A stretch of 64,000 bases of DNA from Clitoria ternatea (GCA_037962975.1 CM075671.1:11269001-11333000), one strand, 5' to 3'; positions 38,395 to 50,892 are shown, numbered from the stretch's first letter. Notes: generated from the sequence alone by a model not told the origin. Numbers and translations are program-made.

Positions 38395-41063
38395 TCAAGA
38401 GGCCGGTGCCTGATCCTCCGCAGTGGGCACTCCTGCCTTCTCCGCTTTGTCCTCCATTCCAGTTTGGGCACCTTCTTGTGCTTCAGCTCCAGAGGCAGCG
38501 GTGGACGTTGTGGGCTCCATATTTTGACCTTCTGGAAGGGGAGGCAATTCATACAGAGATGCACGGGGTTCATGGTGCGAGCCGTCCTTATGAACTTCGA
38601 CAAGTCTTCCCCCATGGAATTCGAAGAACGGATCTAATCCGTACAGATTCAGCTGCACTCCAGGGTTACGATAATAGACTTGACGAAGGGCCAGGCCGAA
38701 GGATTCATACGCCACATTTTTGCATATCTCCAAGGCTTTGGCAGCCTTGGCCTTCGCAGCAGCTAATTTTCTTTGAACCTTGGCAAAATCCTCTTCTGAA
38801 GGCCCAGCACTCGCACCACCCTTCTTGAGTTCCTCGATCTGGGCTTGCATCTCCTTCCGAAGGCTCTCCCACTCTCCAAGGTCTTTGTTGCGACCGTCCT
38901 CCATATTTTTGAGATCGTCAGCAAGCTTAGCCGATCTCTTCTTCTCCAATTGTAATTCTTCTTCGAGGAGGGGTATAGATTTGTTCTGTTTTTGCAGGTC
39001 GGTAATTTCCCGTTCTAGGGCCTTATTTTTGAAATGAACTTGGCTCGCCTCCTCTGTCTTTCTCTGGAGCGTTTCTTTGGTTTTCCTTAGCTCTGACTCC
39101 ACGCCCCTGTGAGTTTCAGCTTGTTTGGCGGCCCACTCCTCTTTCACAGCAATTTCTGTTTCGAGCTTTTCAACCTGCTCCATATAACTGGCCTTCTCAC
39201 TGAGAGAGTCAAGGAGACCGGACAGTTCATCCAACTGCCAGCGGCCCGCCTTGCAGGCACCTCGAACCCCAGCAGCGTCGAGGGAAGGGCGGAGGCAATA
39301 ACGTGCCTTTGGAAGAGCGGGAGGCATGGATCCCTGAAACCATAGGTACGGAGAGAGGAAGTAGTCACGTGGAGGATCAAACGCTAGAGGAGGACCATTC
39401 CCAGAGTCCGGCTCAGAAGCATTCTGTGAAGAAGGGGTAGAGGCTTCAGGAACGGGCTTCTTCCCCTTATCCTTTTTCAGCCCAGTTTCTTCAAGTGTCT
39501 TCTGGCGTTTCTTAGCAGGGTCACCAGAGGAGGGCTTTTCCTGATCTGCCTTCTTGACCAGGTGCCTCTTTTTCTTCTTCTTCTCTGGGACGGCCTCCTC
39601 GTCGCCCGCTCCAGTGGCCTCAGGTTGTTGTTCTGTTTTTTCCTCGTCGAACAGAGGAACTTCATCTCCTACCGCAGAGGTCAGGGGAATGAGGGGAGTT
39701 TTGGTGGCGTTCCTCTTTGCCTGGATCTCATTTTCCTCAGAGGAGGAGTCATCGTCAGCCATCATGGTCCTTAACGACAACATCTTTGGGCAGGCTTTTT
39801 CGATTTGTTCTGCAAAACAAGAAAGGTTGAATAAGCATACAAGAAGAAAAAATAATCAGAACAGAATAACTATACAACACAAAGAGATTAAGAGCGGATA
39901 TTACGCAGGTAGGCGTTTCTGATGTCATCCTCGGCCAAGAGGAGCCGGCTGGAAAATCCTTTGAGGGTCTTCGAGGCCGTCTGCATGGCGCTCAAGACCT
40001 CGACAGAATGAGAGGAGAGTTCACTCTCATCTGTATAATAAGCACGGCTCATGAGGAGAAAATGCTCGTGCGTCCAGCTAAGAGGAAATTTGGTAAATCC
40101 CTCTTTATTTCGCCAGAAGACCGGCTTATTCGGTTGAATACGGACCCGCGTGTAGTAGTGCTTGAAGGAGCGTCCGTCCACCTTCGCGGATTCCGTATAC
40201 GATTTGAAGTTTATCACCCTTGAGTCACTACGGAGAGTAATGAACCCAAGGCCGCCCTTCTTATTAGCACGGCGGACCACTTGGCAATAGTGAAACAGTT
40301 TGGCCACAGTGGCGGAGAAGTTGAAATGCTCCCCCAGGACCTCCAGAGCCCGGACAAGACCCCAACCGTTGGGATGCAGTTGTGTGGGGGCGCAGTCTAG
40401 GAAATGCAGGACGGCCATCTGGAACTCCGTCATGGGGAAGCGTACTCCCAATTTCAAGAAGACGAAGTCGTACATGTAGACCGACCTCTCATCAGGGACG
40501 CTGTGGCATATTCTTTCAGAGGGATGTGGTGCCATCACAGTGTATCGTGCCTTGTACTTTTTATCTGAATATATTTTGCAGCGGAAAGAAACCGTGCATT
40601 CCTCCTCACTTGTATAGTGCGAAGGGATCTCTAGGAATTCCTCCTCCACCCAGCAGTAGGGTTTTTCCCTGTTGAGTTTCTCCCAGTCAAGCCGGTGTGC
40701 CACAACGTTGACACATCCTTCAGCAGAGCGGAGAACTGGTGTTTTTCCACGTCCTGGAAGATCCATGGTTGTGCAGGCACGATGGAACGCGTATGTACTG
40801 TGGTAAAAAGCAACATCGTCAGAGAGGTAACCTTCAGCACTTGACCCCTCATCAGAGCGGCTGGTAGCCCTCGAGTCAAGGGGAGCCTCAGAGCGACGTT
40901 GGGAAGAAGACACTCGTGAGGAAGAGGCTTCGGCTCTCTCTGAGTGACGAGGCCCAGCCACAGGAGGATTCGCTGGAATCCTCCCACCACGGTGGCTAAG
41001 GGGGGCACGAGAGCCAAAATTCCCCCTGTTTGAAGGACCAGCGTGGCCTGCTCTAGGGCGCAT
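38395..41063 (-). CDS. E2 antisense two-exon gene, Transposase_28-like plus coiled coil (857 aa)
   Basis: Exon 1 runs from ATG 41063 to 39905 and exon 2 from 39809 to the stop at 38395. The 95-nt intron has a GTAATA donor and a TTGTTTTGCAG acceptor and keeps the frame: 386 codons plus one base, then 1415 nt. ATG 41063 is chosen because the longer open frame upstream starts only with TTG and a TATA box lies about 170 bp upstream. The protein has a Ser/Arg-rich start, then a globular part (about residues 90-386) containing MYDFVFLKLGVRFPMTEF and CAPTQLHPNGWGLVRALEVL. This resembles Pfam Transposase_28 ('putative gypsy type transposon'). Exon 2 gives an acidic stretch, a KKKKKR nuclear-signal-like cluster, a long coiled coil (about 590-735) and a conserved ALRQVYYRNPGVQLNLYGLD block. 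Function unknown. Extra antisense ORFs are known in Tat elements. Confidence 0.82.
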
Positions 41064-41230
41064 GGTGGAAATAGAATGAACTAAAATTGCAAGGAGTTGA
41101 AGGAAAGGGAGGTTACCTAAAGGAAGAAGATCTTTGAGAAGTTTGAAGACGACAGAGAAATTCCAAAGAAATTTGAGCAGAGGTTCACTAAGCTTGAAAG
41201 CAAGAGTGGATTCCAAAATCTGCTAAGAGT

Positions 41231-41240
41231 TCCTTTTATA
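41231..41240 (-). promoter_or_regulatory. TATA box of the E2 antisense gene
   Basis: TATAAAAGGA on the minus strand predicts a start near 41205 and a 5' UTR of about 140 nt before ATG 41063. It is outside the LTR and conserved in E1. Confidence 0.65.
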
Positions 41241-41732
41241 GGTAATGAAGAAGCACAGTGTTTCGTCGAAGGTCACAAGGCTTGCATCAAAACGCAACCT
41301 CTTCAAATTGAAATGACTCCGTCGTTTCGTCATGTACAGGCGCGAAAATGGTAACGTTTCAGTAAACATTTTGGCAAAATGGGCCCCCCATTCAGTTTGA
41401 ATCCAGGCCCAATAAGCCCAATCGACGGTTACACTCGTGGGTAATGATGGCTCGTGCGTAAAAAATGCATTTACTGTCCAATCATGCCATGTGCATTTAA
41501 TGCCTTCCAACCACTTTTCGAATACCAAGTGTTTCGATTCTCAAAGACTCTTGGGATTTCCATTATTTATTTATGTTGTCTGAATCCGTTGTACTCAACG
41601 CGAGAAGAGCGGTCACCCGTTTATTAGAGCGGACGCCACAGAGCTCCCAGAGACCTTCCAGAATGTACGACCGGCATCCAGACTTCTCTAGAGTTGTGTA
41701 GCTCATATGAGCAACTTAACAGTCCCTCATAC

Positions 41733-41747
41733 AAGCTAGGGGACAGA
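41733..41747 (+). other. Polypurine tract, E2
   Basis: AAGCTAGGGGACAGA directly precedes the 3' LTR, the expected plus-strand priming site. Identical in E1. Confidence 0.75.
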
Positions 41748-42549
41748 TGATCCGGTCTGGATACCGGCCCCCATTCTTGTGACGTCAGAGTGACCTCATA
41801 TAAGGAAAACCGGTGTCTTGGTTCAACATTACCACACCGGATATCCGATGCCTGGCTGTCCGTCCTCATCACACGACTGCCCCACTTATTTACTCTATAA
41901 CGGTTCTTTGTTCATTTTCACAGGACATTTATATAACTGTTGGCTTTTCAGTCATAGCAAGATAAGAGCCCCTAATAACTTATCAGCGAAGATACTGCAT
42001 GTAGCAAAATACGTCACGTCAATGGCCTCAGAAAGCAAGTGGATGTGTCAGCAGATTATGCGGAAAAGGTGATTATCCTCCCCTCTTCCTAGAGGATCGT
42101 ACTCTGATAATTGACCTACCCTCCTGACACATTCTGAGAGTTGAGCCACCCTGATTGACATAATATACACGCTATCAGAGCTAAGGGACCACCTGTACCC
42201 AACGACTCATTTTTTCACGTACAACTATAAATAGCTCGTTTCAATACACATGCATGGTATCGTTGTTCTATCTCACACTCTACTATTATTTCGCTTGAGT
42301 ATTCACTGAGTTCTTACACTCTTCTAACTTGAGCGTCGGAGAATCTTCGCAGGTGGCACCACCTTTCACCCCCCTGCAACGCGAAACGCTGGTGTGAAGG
42401 ATCTCCAGGACAACAAGACCGGCCTCTCCCACTGAGAGACCGGATTAATACATCGGATACACACTATTCCGGTGTGCAAACCCTAAAAACACCTATACTC
42501 TTGTGGCTGGTCCCACACCGGATCCTAGACCCCGGTCATGACCAGTTCA
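41748..42549 (+). repeat. E2 3' LTR (802 bp)
   Basis: TGATCCGG...CCAGTTCA, near-identical to the 5' LTR and followed directly by the GCTGG duplication at 42550-42554. Confidence 0.95.
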
Positions 42550-42554
42550 GCTGG
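42550..42554. other. Target-site duplication, right copy (GCTGG)
   Basis: Matches 30794-30798. Counting only one copy, the host RT reading frame is continuous across the insertion. Confidence 0.95.
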
Positions 42555-44567
42555 TGCATTAGTTACACCAAAAGGCATTACTAGATATTTGTAATGGCCA
42601 TAGCGTGTTCTAAAAGCAGTTTTTGGTACATCTTCTTTCTTTACCCTTATTTGATGGTATCCAGACCTCAAATCAATTTTGGAGAACACCGTGGCACCAC
42701 GCAGCTGATCCATCAAGTCGTTAATCCTTGGCAGAGGATATCTGTTCTTGATTGTCACCTTGTTCAGTTACCGATAATCTACACACAACCTCATGCTACC
42801 ATCTTTTTTCTTAACCAACAACACTGGTGCACCCCAGGGGGATACACTGGGTCGTATAAACTGCTTCTCTATCATCTCTTCAAGTTGTTTCTTCAATTCT
42901 GCTAATTCTAGAGGTGACATTCGGTATGGTGCAATTGAAATAGGTCCAACTCCAGGTACTAGATCAATGGTGAATTCCACATCTCTTTTTGGGGGTAAAC
43001 CAGGGATATCTTCAGGAAAAACGTTAGGAAATTCACACACAACTGGCAGATTTTTGATTTTTGATTCTTGCTCTCCTTTCGTTGAAAGCAATAGCATGAA
43101 TCCTTGAGCCCCTCCTTTTAAAGAGGCACTCACTTGGTTGGCGGTTAGAAATCTCGAATCCTCAAGATCCAAATTCACTGGTTCTTTAAACATTATGGTT
43201 TTATTATGACAATCTATTAGAACATGATTGTCAGACAACCAATCTAGCCCAATAATAACTTCTAAGCTAGAAAGGGGTAAACAGAAAAGATTAGCCTTAA
43301 AGTCCCTACCATTTATGACAATAGGGCATTTCCAACAGGCTTTAGAAGTGACAATGGGATTGTTTCCAGGAGTATGTACAGATAAGTCAAATGGCAGTTC
43401 TATCACAGGTAATTTTAGTTTTTCTACACAGTCATTGGCAATAAAGGAATGTGATGCACCTGAGTCATACATAACAGTTAAAGGAATCTTATTAATGATA
43501 CACTTACCTTCCACCATGGAATCAGAATGAGATGCTTCTTCTCCAGTGATTGCAAAAACCTTTCCTTTTGCCTTCGGCCTTCCGACTGCACTGTGCACGC
43601 CTCCTTGAGTATTTATGTTTGTACTCGCACCTTCAGGGTTTTCCCTCTTCATCTCTGGACAATCCTTGATGTGATGACCTGGTTTGTTACACTTAAAACA
43701 AACATAAGTGTTTTTAGGACAATCCCTTTTTAAATGGGGTCCTCCATAAATAAAACATTTAAAATTTGGTGCAGATGTCGGGTAATAGCTTCCAGTTGAA
43801 GCTTGGGGTCTGTTAGGAACAGATGCTGCTCCAAACCGGCGAAATGGCGCTTGGTAAGGCTTATTCCTTCTGAAGTCTCTTCTTTGGTGATGGTGAGGTC
43901 CTCCACTTCTCATTTCTCCTGCCTTGTGAATGGGCTCATGACTTTTGGTCATTCTATCCTTATGATCTTCTTCAAAGATCCTGCAGCGATTTACCAATAC
44001 AGAAAATTCACGGATTTCCTACATTCGTATAGCTTCCTTAATTTCTGGCCGCAATCCATTTACAAACTTTGCACACCGATCTCTTTCATTAGAAGCATCA
44101 TTATAATGAGAATGAAAACGAGATAGCTCTTCAAACCTGGATGCGTACTCTCCAACGGTCATATTTCCTTGGGTCAGCGACAGGAATTCAAATTGTCTTT
44201 TCTCTTTAACATCAGCTGGAAAGTATTTCTCCAGAAACATATCCTTGAAATAATCCCAAGTGATCTCCACGTCGTTGACTTCGAATTGTCTACGCATGCT
44301 ATCCCACCAATGTTCGGCATCCTCAGATAAGGCATAAGTAGCGAAGACTACCTTATCAGCTTCATTACATTGCAATGCTCGAAAGATCTTCTCTATCTCT
44401 CGAATCCAGATTTGTGCTCCATCAGGGTTATATCCTCCCTTGAAACGAGGTGGATTACGCTTTTCGAATAGGTCCAGCCTTCTCAAGGCATCGTTACCTT
44501 GACCTTCACGTGCTCCCATTGTATTGATTAAGCGTTCTACAACTCCAACAAGATCGTTTCCAGCCAT
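42555..44567 (-). pseudogene. Tekay-like gag-protease-RT, first part
   Basis: Begins at ATG 44567. The Gag core (WWDSMRRQF, FLEKYFPADVKEKRQFEFL) is followed by an in-frame TAG at 44019. Next come two knuckles: CFKCNKPGHHIKDC, and a degraded CFIYGGPHLKRDC whose second Cys is Tyr. The protease active site is MYDSGASHSFI. RT starts VKKKDGSMRLCVDYR; a TAA at 42768 interrupts it and the frame continues to RTRYGHYKYLVMPFGVTNAPA, where E2 is inserted. The stops lie in the same frame as the coding sequence, so this is a point-mutated copy. The rest of pol is at 28838-30798. Confidence 0.9.
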
Positions 44568-44707
44568 TAGTTTCCTGTTTCACAGTAACTGAGATTTGTC
44601 ACATCAATCACAGTTACTACCAAGTCAGATATTCTATTCTCTATCACCTATACAGAGTTTACAGACAAAGCAAGATAGACCTTTTCCCCAGACCTATTGG
44701 ATTAACT

Positions 44708-44719
44708 GCTCTGATACCA
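44708..44719 (-). other. Primer-binding site of the Tekay-like element, tRNA-iMet type
   Basis: TGGTATCAGAGC on the minus strand, three bases inside the LTR end at 44723. Same class as at 2040-2051. Confidence 0.9.
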
Positions 44720-44722
44720 CTT

Positions 44723-46424
44723 TGTAACACCCTCTGTTACACCTTAATAAATTCTAGAAAAATTCATAATAATTTTTTTTTAAAGATATGATTGTTAAAA
44801 AGAAACTATCGGAATAAATTATATACATTATTTCTGAAATACCTCACAAATATTATTAAAACTTTATAAAGTATTTGTACATTCATCCGAAGAAAATAAA
44901 CATTAAACATTATAAGAAAGAGAGGAAACTCCATGGCCTAGAAACAGTTACTTATTAACATTATTTATTCATTGGACCACGGTATTCATACCGAGCTCCC
45001 TTTCTAGAACGTGCTATATCTACTGCCGAAATTCTTCGATCCTTCCCTCTGAACCATCAATTTAGAATATATGAAACAAAGACACGGAGAAAGGAGTGAG
45101 AAACAGAATATAATATTATTGATTAAGACATAAGCAACAAAGGGTTTTCACAAACCAATACATAATAATATCAATCACAATCACATACACAATCAATTAT
45201 GAATGCATGAATGTATGCAATATCTTCATCATAACTTACCTATATATGTGGGCCCTTAAATTTTAATTTGCACTGGGTCAACCAGGAGTTTACACTGTTC
45301 CATAAGTCCGGATAATAATAATATGAACAGCTCAACTGACATGGAAACACTTAGAGACTAGTCAGATTGAGAAAGTTTTTATTGTGAAAGTACCCGACAC
45401 TAGGGAGCTACCCCAGGTCCCCTGAAGCACCCTTTCACACCCTCTCATCCCAAGGCTCGTAATTAAGCCTCCTCTAATGTATCCTCGATTTCTATAATCC
45501 GTCCCCAGACAATATTATTTCATTTCACTTTAATGATTCATGATGCATGAACTACTCGCGTATTGAGTTGGTTAAGGCTTTTAGAAACTCAATTATTAAA
45601 TCCCTTAAAGGTTTACAATATCATTTCAATAAACTGTACATTTTCTCAATTCTCTGAATTTCTGTCCCACAAAAATAAATTTGGTACAGTTTTCGAATCT
45701 CACTGAAATTTGAGTTTCTAAGCCTTAATTTTCTAAAAAATTTTCTCATATAAAACTTTACATTATCTTTCTCAAATTAAATCTTAACAAAATCAAATTT
45801 AGAAATCTCAATTATTTCCAATTATCTTTAGTTATTAAGTTGGAAAATAAAAATAATTTTCTTTTGAAAATTTTGTTTTATTAAAAGAGAATAATCTTTA
45901 AGTTATTAACCAAAAATACTTAAAATTACAAAATTTTTCTTTATCTCAAGATTTAATTATTTCAATTTATTATTAATTTTCATAAAATGTTTTCTTTCTA
46001 AAATAAATACTAATTTTTTTATTCTAAATATTGAAAATAAAGTTAATATGAATAATTTCTAAGAAGAGAAGATTTAAAGTAAAAATTTAAAGAGTAAGGT
46101 AAGAAAATTCTTACTGAATTTAGCTTTCCGTCATGCTCGCTATATGCTCAAACTCCACGTCACAAAATCATCAATCAAAATCAAGCATTATCAATTATAA
46201 CTAAATATCATCAATCACATCAAATATTATTAATCACAATTAAATATCAATCAAAATCAAGTCAACAAAGCATTATTTATAAATATTATAATTCAAAGTT
46301 TAATGGTTATTAATATAGTCAATTTGAGTCCTTTTGGTCAATTCCTCGTATAGGTCTATGTAAGTCCATATAATCCAGTCCTTGCATAGGTATAGTTCAA
46401 TCCATATAGGTCATAATGGTCCAA
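44723..46424 (-). repeat. 5' LTR of the Tekay-like element, truncated
   Basis: Nearly identical to 25644-27345, but the remaining 1.4 kb or so (the U3 start, corresponding to 27346-28793) is missing. Homology stops at TCCAA (46420-46424), and the DNA beyond belongs to the gene flank. The element thus has lost the upstream part of its 5' LTR and probably its promoter. Confidence 0.88.
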
Positions 46425-46515
46425 CTTGTCATTGTTTCTCTCATGATAAAGAAGCAAAGTGCAAACCATCCTTATTTGGTTTGAACTCATTCCAACTTGT
46501 CATTGTTTCTCTCAT
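46420..46515 (+). repeat. 25-bp direct repeat at the truncation junction
   Basis: The word TCCAACTTGTCATTGTTTCT plus CTCAT occurs at 46420-46444 and again at 46491-46515. The first copy overlaps the last LTR bases (TCCAA). This looks like filler DNA copied during repair of a break that removed the LTR end. Beyond it, to about 46870, I see no gene. Confidence 0.7.
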
Positions 46516-46870
46516 AAAAGACTTTTTCAGAGGGGTAATTGAATACAATCAAACATTATAAACATTACGAAAGATATAAAGAAAAGTTAGAGATGAGTAA
46601 TGTTATATCAACATATTGTTAGAGTACATCTCACATTAACGTAAAAGTTAAAGATAATTGATCTAATTAATGTATCTTATTTATTGTTATTTGATTTCAA
46701 AAAAAATTATATTTTAATAAGAAGTATTTCAGTAAAAAGATAATTCATGACATGAAAATTTAAAAGAAGATCTTATATTAAGGAATACTTTAAAAAAAAG
46801 ATAACAAGAAAAAATAACACTGGGAAAAACAAAATGTTGTAAAAGAACATTGTAGAAATAACATTATTCA

Positions 46871-49463
46871 CTACATTATAGTTGATGACTGATCAGCCCC
46901 CGAACCATACATGTTGGTCCATATAGCAATTGCACTGGACCCTAGAGCCAAAATAATCACCACTATTGCCATGACTTGATCTTTTGTTGTTGATATACCA
47001 TGCATATCCCTGTGCCCAAAAGGGATCAAGTTAAGGGGATCAAAGATTTACACATAAATTTAAGCAAATACTTAAAGAGAAGTGATACAAGAGCTGAGAA
47101 ATTAATTAATTGGTGAGATACCTTAGAGCAATTGCGGCAGGGAAGATGAATGAGAGGCAAACAATGGTTGTGGATCCTAAGAACTGAAAAAAATACCAAA
47201 TATTTGGGATGGCCACGGCCACAAAGTATGTGAGTGCTAGCAAAGCAAGAGTGAGAGACACAAATCTTGGGGTGTCTAATGCAAGGGCACGTTTATTTTT
47301 GTTTGAGAATAATAGTTCATCTATGTTTGCCCTTAAGGCATAGTTCATGATGGGGAACACAAGTGCAAGATGGAGTGCATAGCTTAACCGAACAATGGTA
47401 TTGAGCAATCGACCAGCACTTGTATTGGAGTTTTGGTCAAAGTTTACCAGCATATCGGGCATGATTGAGTCTCCAAATAATAGGTAACCAAAGAAGCCAA
47501 TAGCAAAGTAAATGGCCACGCAGATTATCAATGCAGTTCGCACTGCTACAATCATATGTGCAGGTCTTCCAAGCTCTGCTCTAATTGGATGAACTGCAAC
47601 AAATATTTGGTAGGTTTGATCATAAGAGAGATGTAAATACTATGCTCTTCTCACACTTTTCAATACTTTCATCTAGTCAAATCGATGTCGTTATTGATAA
47701 AAGAATAAGTTCATATTATTCAGTGTTTCTTTGGTTCCCAGTTTTTTAACTAGGATTGATCAAAAGTTATTTTTTAAACTATTGTTGAACGATGTGCGAG
47801 ATCTATATTAATTATTAGATGACTTTATTTCCACAAATTAATTTTTACAATTGGTTATCAAACATTCACTCAATGAAATAGTATAAGATTTTACTCGATT
47901 CAGCTTTTCTGCTTAATTGTTCTTTATTAGATTCTTTATTGGTTAATTTTGTTGCACTTCAATCTAAACTATTCATCTTAAATTCAGACATAACCAAATA
48001 TAGTCCCCACTAGGTGAGCATATGGTATGATAGACAAAAAACAAATAGTTAAAGTATTATTGAATTTTAAAACTAATAGATAAAAGAAACTTAAAAAAAA
48101 CTGATACAAAAATAAAGGAATTTATGTGTTTTAATAAATCCTCATACTCACCATTGACATGGAATCCAAACCCCGTGACAAAGACTGGGATAGTGGTGAA
48201 AAGGTCAAGGCTAGTGACTTGAGAGAAATCAGGCAGTATCCTGAGTGATTCACTTTTGCCGGACAACAATGCACTAAACGCCATTGATGAGCATATTGCA
48301 ACGAACACCAAAGCTAGTAGGATTGATATTGCAGAACTATACCTCAGTGAATCTGCATACATAAGAAACAAGAAGCTATGAAGAGTTGAATTTGCGTTAA
48401 GAAACTGCTTGTGGCATCTGGGTAGTGGGTACTAAGTACTAACCAACACGCCGTAACATAACTAGTGGAAGCATTATGAAGATTGCAACTATAAGTAGAG
48501 CAAAAGCGCGAGAGGTCCACCAGTGGATCCCAAACCATTCTTGTAGAATGCCCAAGTGTGTAATTCCTTTGGATTCATTTCCACACAGCACATCCCCTTC
48601 CAAAACAGAGGCACTGAACTCAGTCAAATTCATATCACTGAGATTTGGACCATTAAAATTGATTAGTCAAGAATTGTAATTTATATATGTGTAACTTACA
48701 TATACATAGGAATAGAAATGTGATATAAAATGGATGATTGATGAATGTAATTAAGAGATATGAAAAAATATTTATTGTATGAGTATTTGTTTTACATAAT
48801 ATTCTTAAAACTAATTGGTGAGGGTACCAATAATAATAAGAAAAATGGAATTGGACTGATAAACTTAATTAGTTCTTCATTCAACTGGTTTGATTGGGAC
48901 TTATTTAATCATGGTTAACAACAATGGTATTACAAATAACAAACCTCTGTTATACTTTTTAATTTCATACATAATAATTTAAAATAAGTAATTGGATTGC
49001 TAATCCACATGGCATGTGGCCCCAGTTAGGAATAAAATTACAAAGAAGGAATTGTGGTGAAATATTGAAGGGGGAAGAAGGTACCAAGAATAATGAAGTA
49101 GATGATAAGAACACCAGTAGTGGTAGTGATAACGCAAATCTTGACCGCAAGGGATCCTAAGGTTCCGAAGGACTCACCCACCATGCCCGCGTAAGTAGTG
49201 GATTCACCGGAACTTGTGTACCTTAACATGAACTCCACCGTGATATCTGTTATCAGTGCCACCAACACGATCACCACGAATGCCGGAATTATTCCCAGCA
49301 CCTTCATCGTCGCCGGAACCGACATGATTCCGGCACCAACCATGGTAGTTGAGATGTTGAACACCGCTCCGAAGAGTGACCCATTTTGAGAAATCGGATC
49401 TTCCGGGGAGTGCTCGCAGTCGTCCGGTGGTGGTAAGAGAGGGGATACAGATTCAAGCTTCAT
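46871..49463 (-). CDS. Vacuolar-type amino-acid transporter, AVT6-like (447 aa, 5 exons)
   Basis: Exons (minus strand): 49463-49085, 48596-48444, 48352-48152, 47593-47122, 47009-46871. All introns are GT-AG and phases close to give 448 codons with stop. The product is a multi-pass Aa_trans (PF01490) protein with about 11 membrane segments. After a short cytosolic head it has FNISTTMVGAGIMSVPATMK, typical of the AVT6/SLC38 group, then FHVNVHPIRAEL and MLVNFDQNSN later. AVT6 members export amino acids from the vacuole or move them across endomembranes; substrate and membrane here are inferred. It lies divergently from alpha-SNAP, 3.2 kb away. In soybean a transporter of this family is, as I recall, the Rhg1 amino-acid transporter. 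No disabling changes seen. Confidence 0.92.
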
Positions 49464-50892
49464 TTTGGATGATGAATCATCAACGTTGTCCCCGGGGACA
49501 TACCCATGTGCTCTTTCATCTTTATCCTCTCTCAGATATTTATAATTTTTTCTTACACCTTTATGCGTTGTTAATCATATATTAATAAATTATTACACAA
49601 CACAACGACATGCTAATATTCTAGAAAATGAAATGACATGTTCCACCGTTTTTTTCTCTCTCTCTCACTGATTGGGAACAGATTTAAACATTAAAAATTA
49701 CTTCAGAAACGCACACACAAAAAACAAATAATTTTCCTAATTGTATTTTTATAAAAGCATATATAAAAAGAAATACAAATGTAAAGAAATTCGTCATTTT
49801 TTTAAAGTATAGAACAATTTTAAAATTACAAGGTAAATATCTTGAGCTATAACTAAAAAAAATACAAATTTAGATAATTAATTTCTACCTTCAATTTTTT
49901 CCTTAATTGTTTTAACATTTTAAGTGTGTTAATTATTCGTGTTCCTGGACTCTTTTTTTTACTTTTTTCAATATTACCTTTATAAAAAATATTATATTTT
50001 TATCTACTCGTATTAATGTGTTTAATTAATCAGCATAATTCTTAATTATTACTTAACAAACTAATTGAAGAGAGGGAGATTAGGTAAGAATAAATATTTA
50101 TAAAGATTAGAGGGAGTGATAGTGACTATTATCACTCATTCATACTCATATTAATATTTATTTCCTACAATGTCCTTAATTATAAGTTTTGTTTTATCTA
50201 CTGTCTATTACCACTCCATTTAACACATGACATAGTATATGAAAAAGTCTATGAGGTATTTCTAAAGAAATAAAATTTTGCATTTGAGATGCAGTATTCT
50301 TTTTTAATTAGTGTACAACTCAATTATACCTTCACTGATAAGTCATAAATTAAAACTTTTAAAGAAATTTAATATCATTCTTAATCCTTATATGACTCCT
50401 CCTTTAAAACATATTTTCGGAATATTGACATGACTGTATTGCATAAATTTTGAGAACAACTCCACCATAAAACACAAATACACATTTCCTATACCTAAAG
50501 CTAAATGTACAAGTAAAAGTTGTGAACTAAGTGAAAGTATTTTGAAGATAAACTTTTCTTCTTGAGATGCAACCCAAACAAAAGAAAAATCTATAAAAGG
50601 TTAGGAAAATAACAAAACCAAAGGAAAATAAAAATCTATAGCGAATTAGTACCCTTAATCTTAAAAGTTTAATAACTAATTTGATATTTTTAGTCTCAGT
50701 CTATTACTAGTACCATTAGTTTAAAAAAAAATTATAACAGTTTTTATGGTGGTAACTGTGAATCACTCTATAATAGGAAATTTAAAAGAAGCATGCAATG
50801 AAAGAATAAATATATTTTTATGTTAATATGATGTCATGAAAAAAAAGACAAGTTACCATACAATCATAAAATATGTTTGAAGACAAACTTAA

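Larger units (their letters stand above)
30799..42549 (+). mobile_element. E2: complete Tat-type Ty3/gypsy LTR retrotransposon
   Basis: 11,751 bp bounded by TG...CA LTRs of 804 and 802 bp and a perfect 5-bp target duplication. Same architecture as E1: primer site, sense gag-pol, tandem-repeat spacer, antisense two-exon gene, polypurine tract, 3' LTR. The two LTRs differ at roughly a dozen positions by my eye count, so insertion is fairly recent and later than that of the chromovirus it sits in. Gag-pol carries three in-frame stops and an integrase active-site change, while the antisense gene is open. Any mobility would need proteins supplied in trans. Confidence 0.95.
25644..46424 (-). mobile_element. 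Tekay-like chromovirus on the minus strand, split by E2
   Basis: Transcription order (high to low coordinates): truncated 5' LTR (46424-44723), tRNA-iMet primer site (44719-44708), gag-protease-RT (44567-42555), E2 insertion, rest of RT-RNase H-integrase-chromodomain (30798-28838), polypurine tract (AAGGGGAGTAAAGT on the minus strand just before the LTR), and 3' LTR (28793-25644). The iMet primer, LTRs over 3 kb, TGTAACACCC ends and a C-terminal chromodomain-like segment fit the Tekay (Del) lineage. Stops, a frameshift and an internal deletion make it non-autonomous. Confidence 0.88.

Noticed and set aside
41064..41216. N-terminal extension of the E2 antisense protein (MESTLAF...)
   Set aside because: It begins with TTG, not ATG, and sits at the predicted transcription start just after the TATA box, so it is probably 5' UTR.
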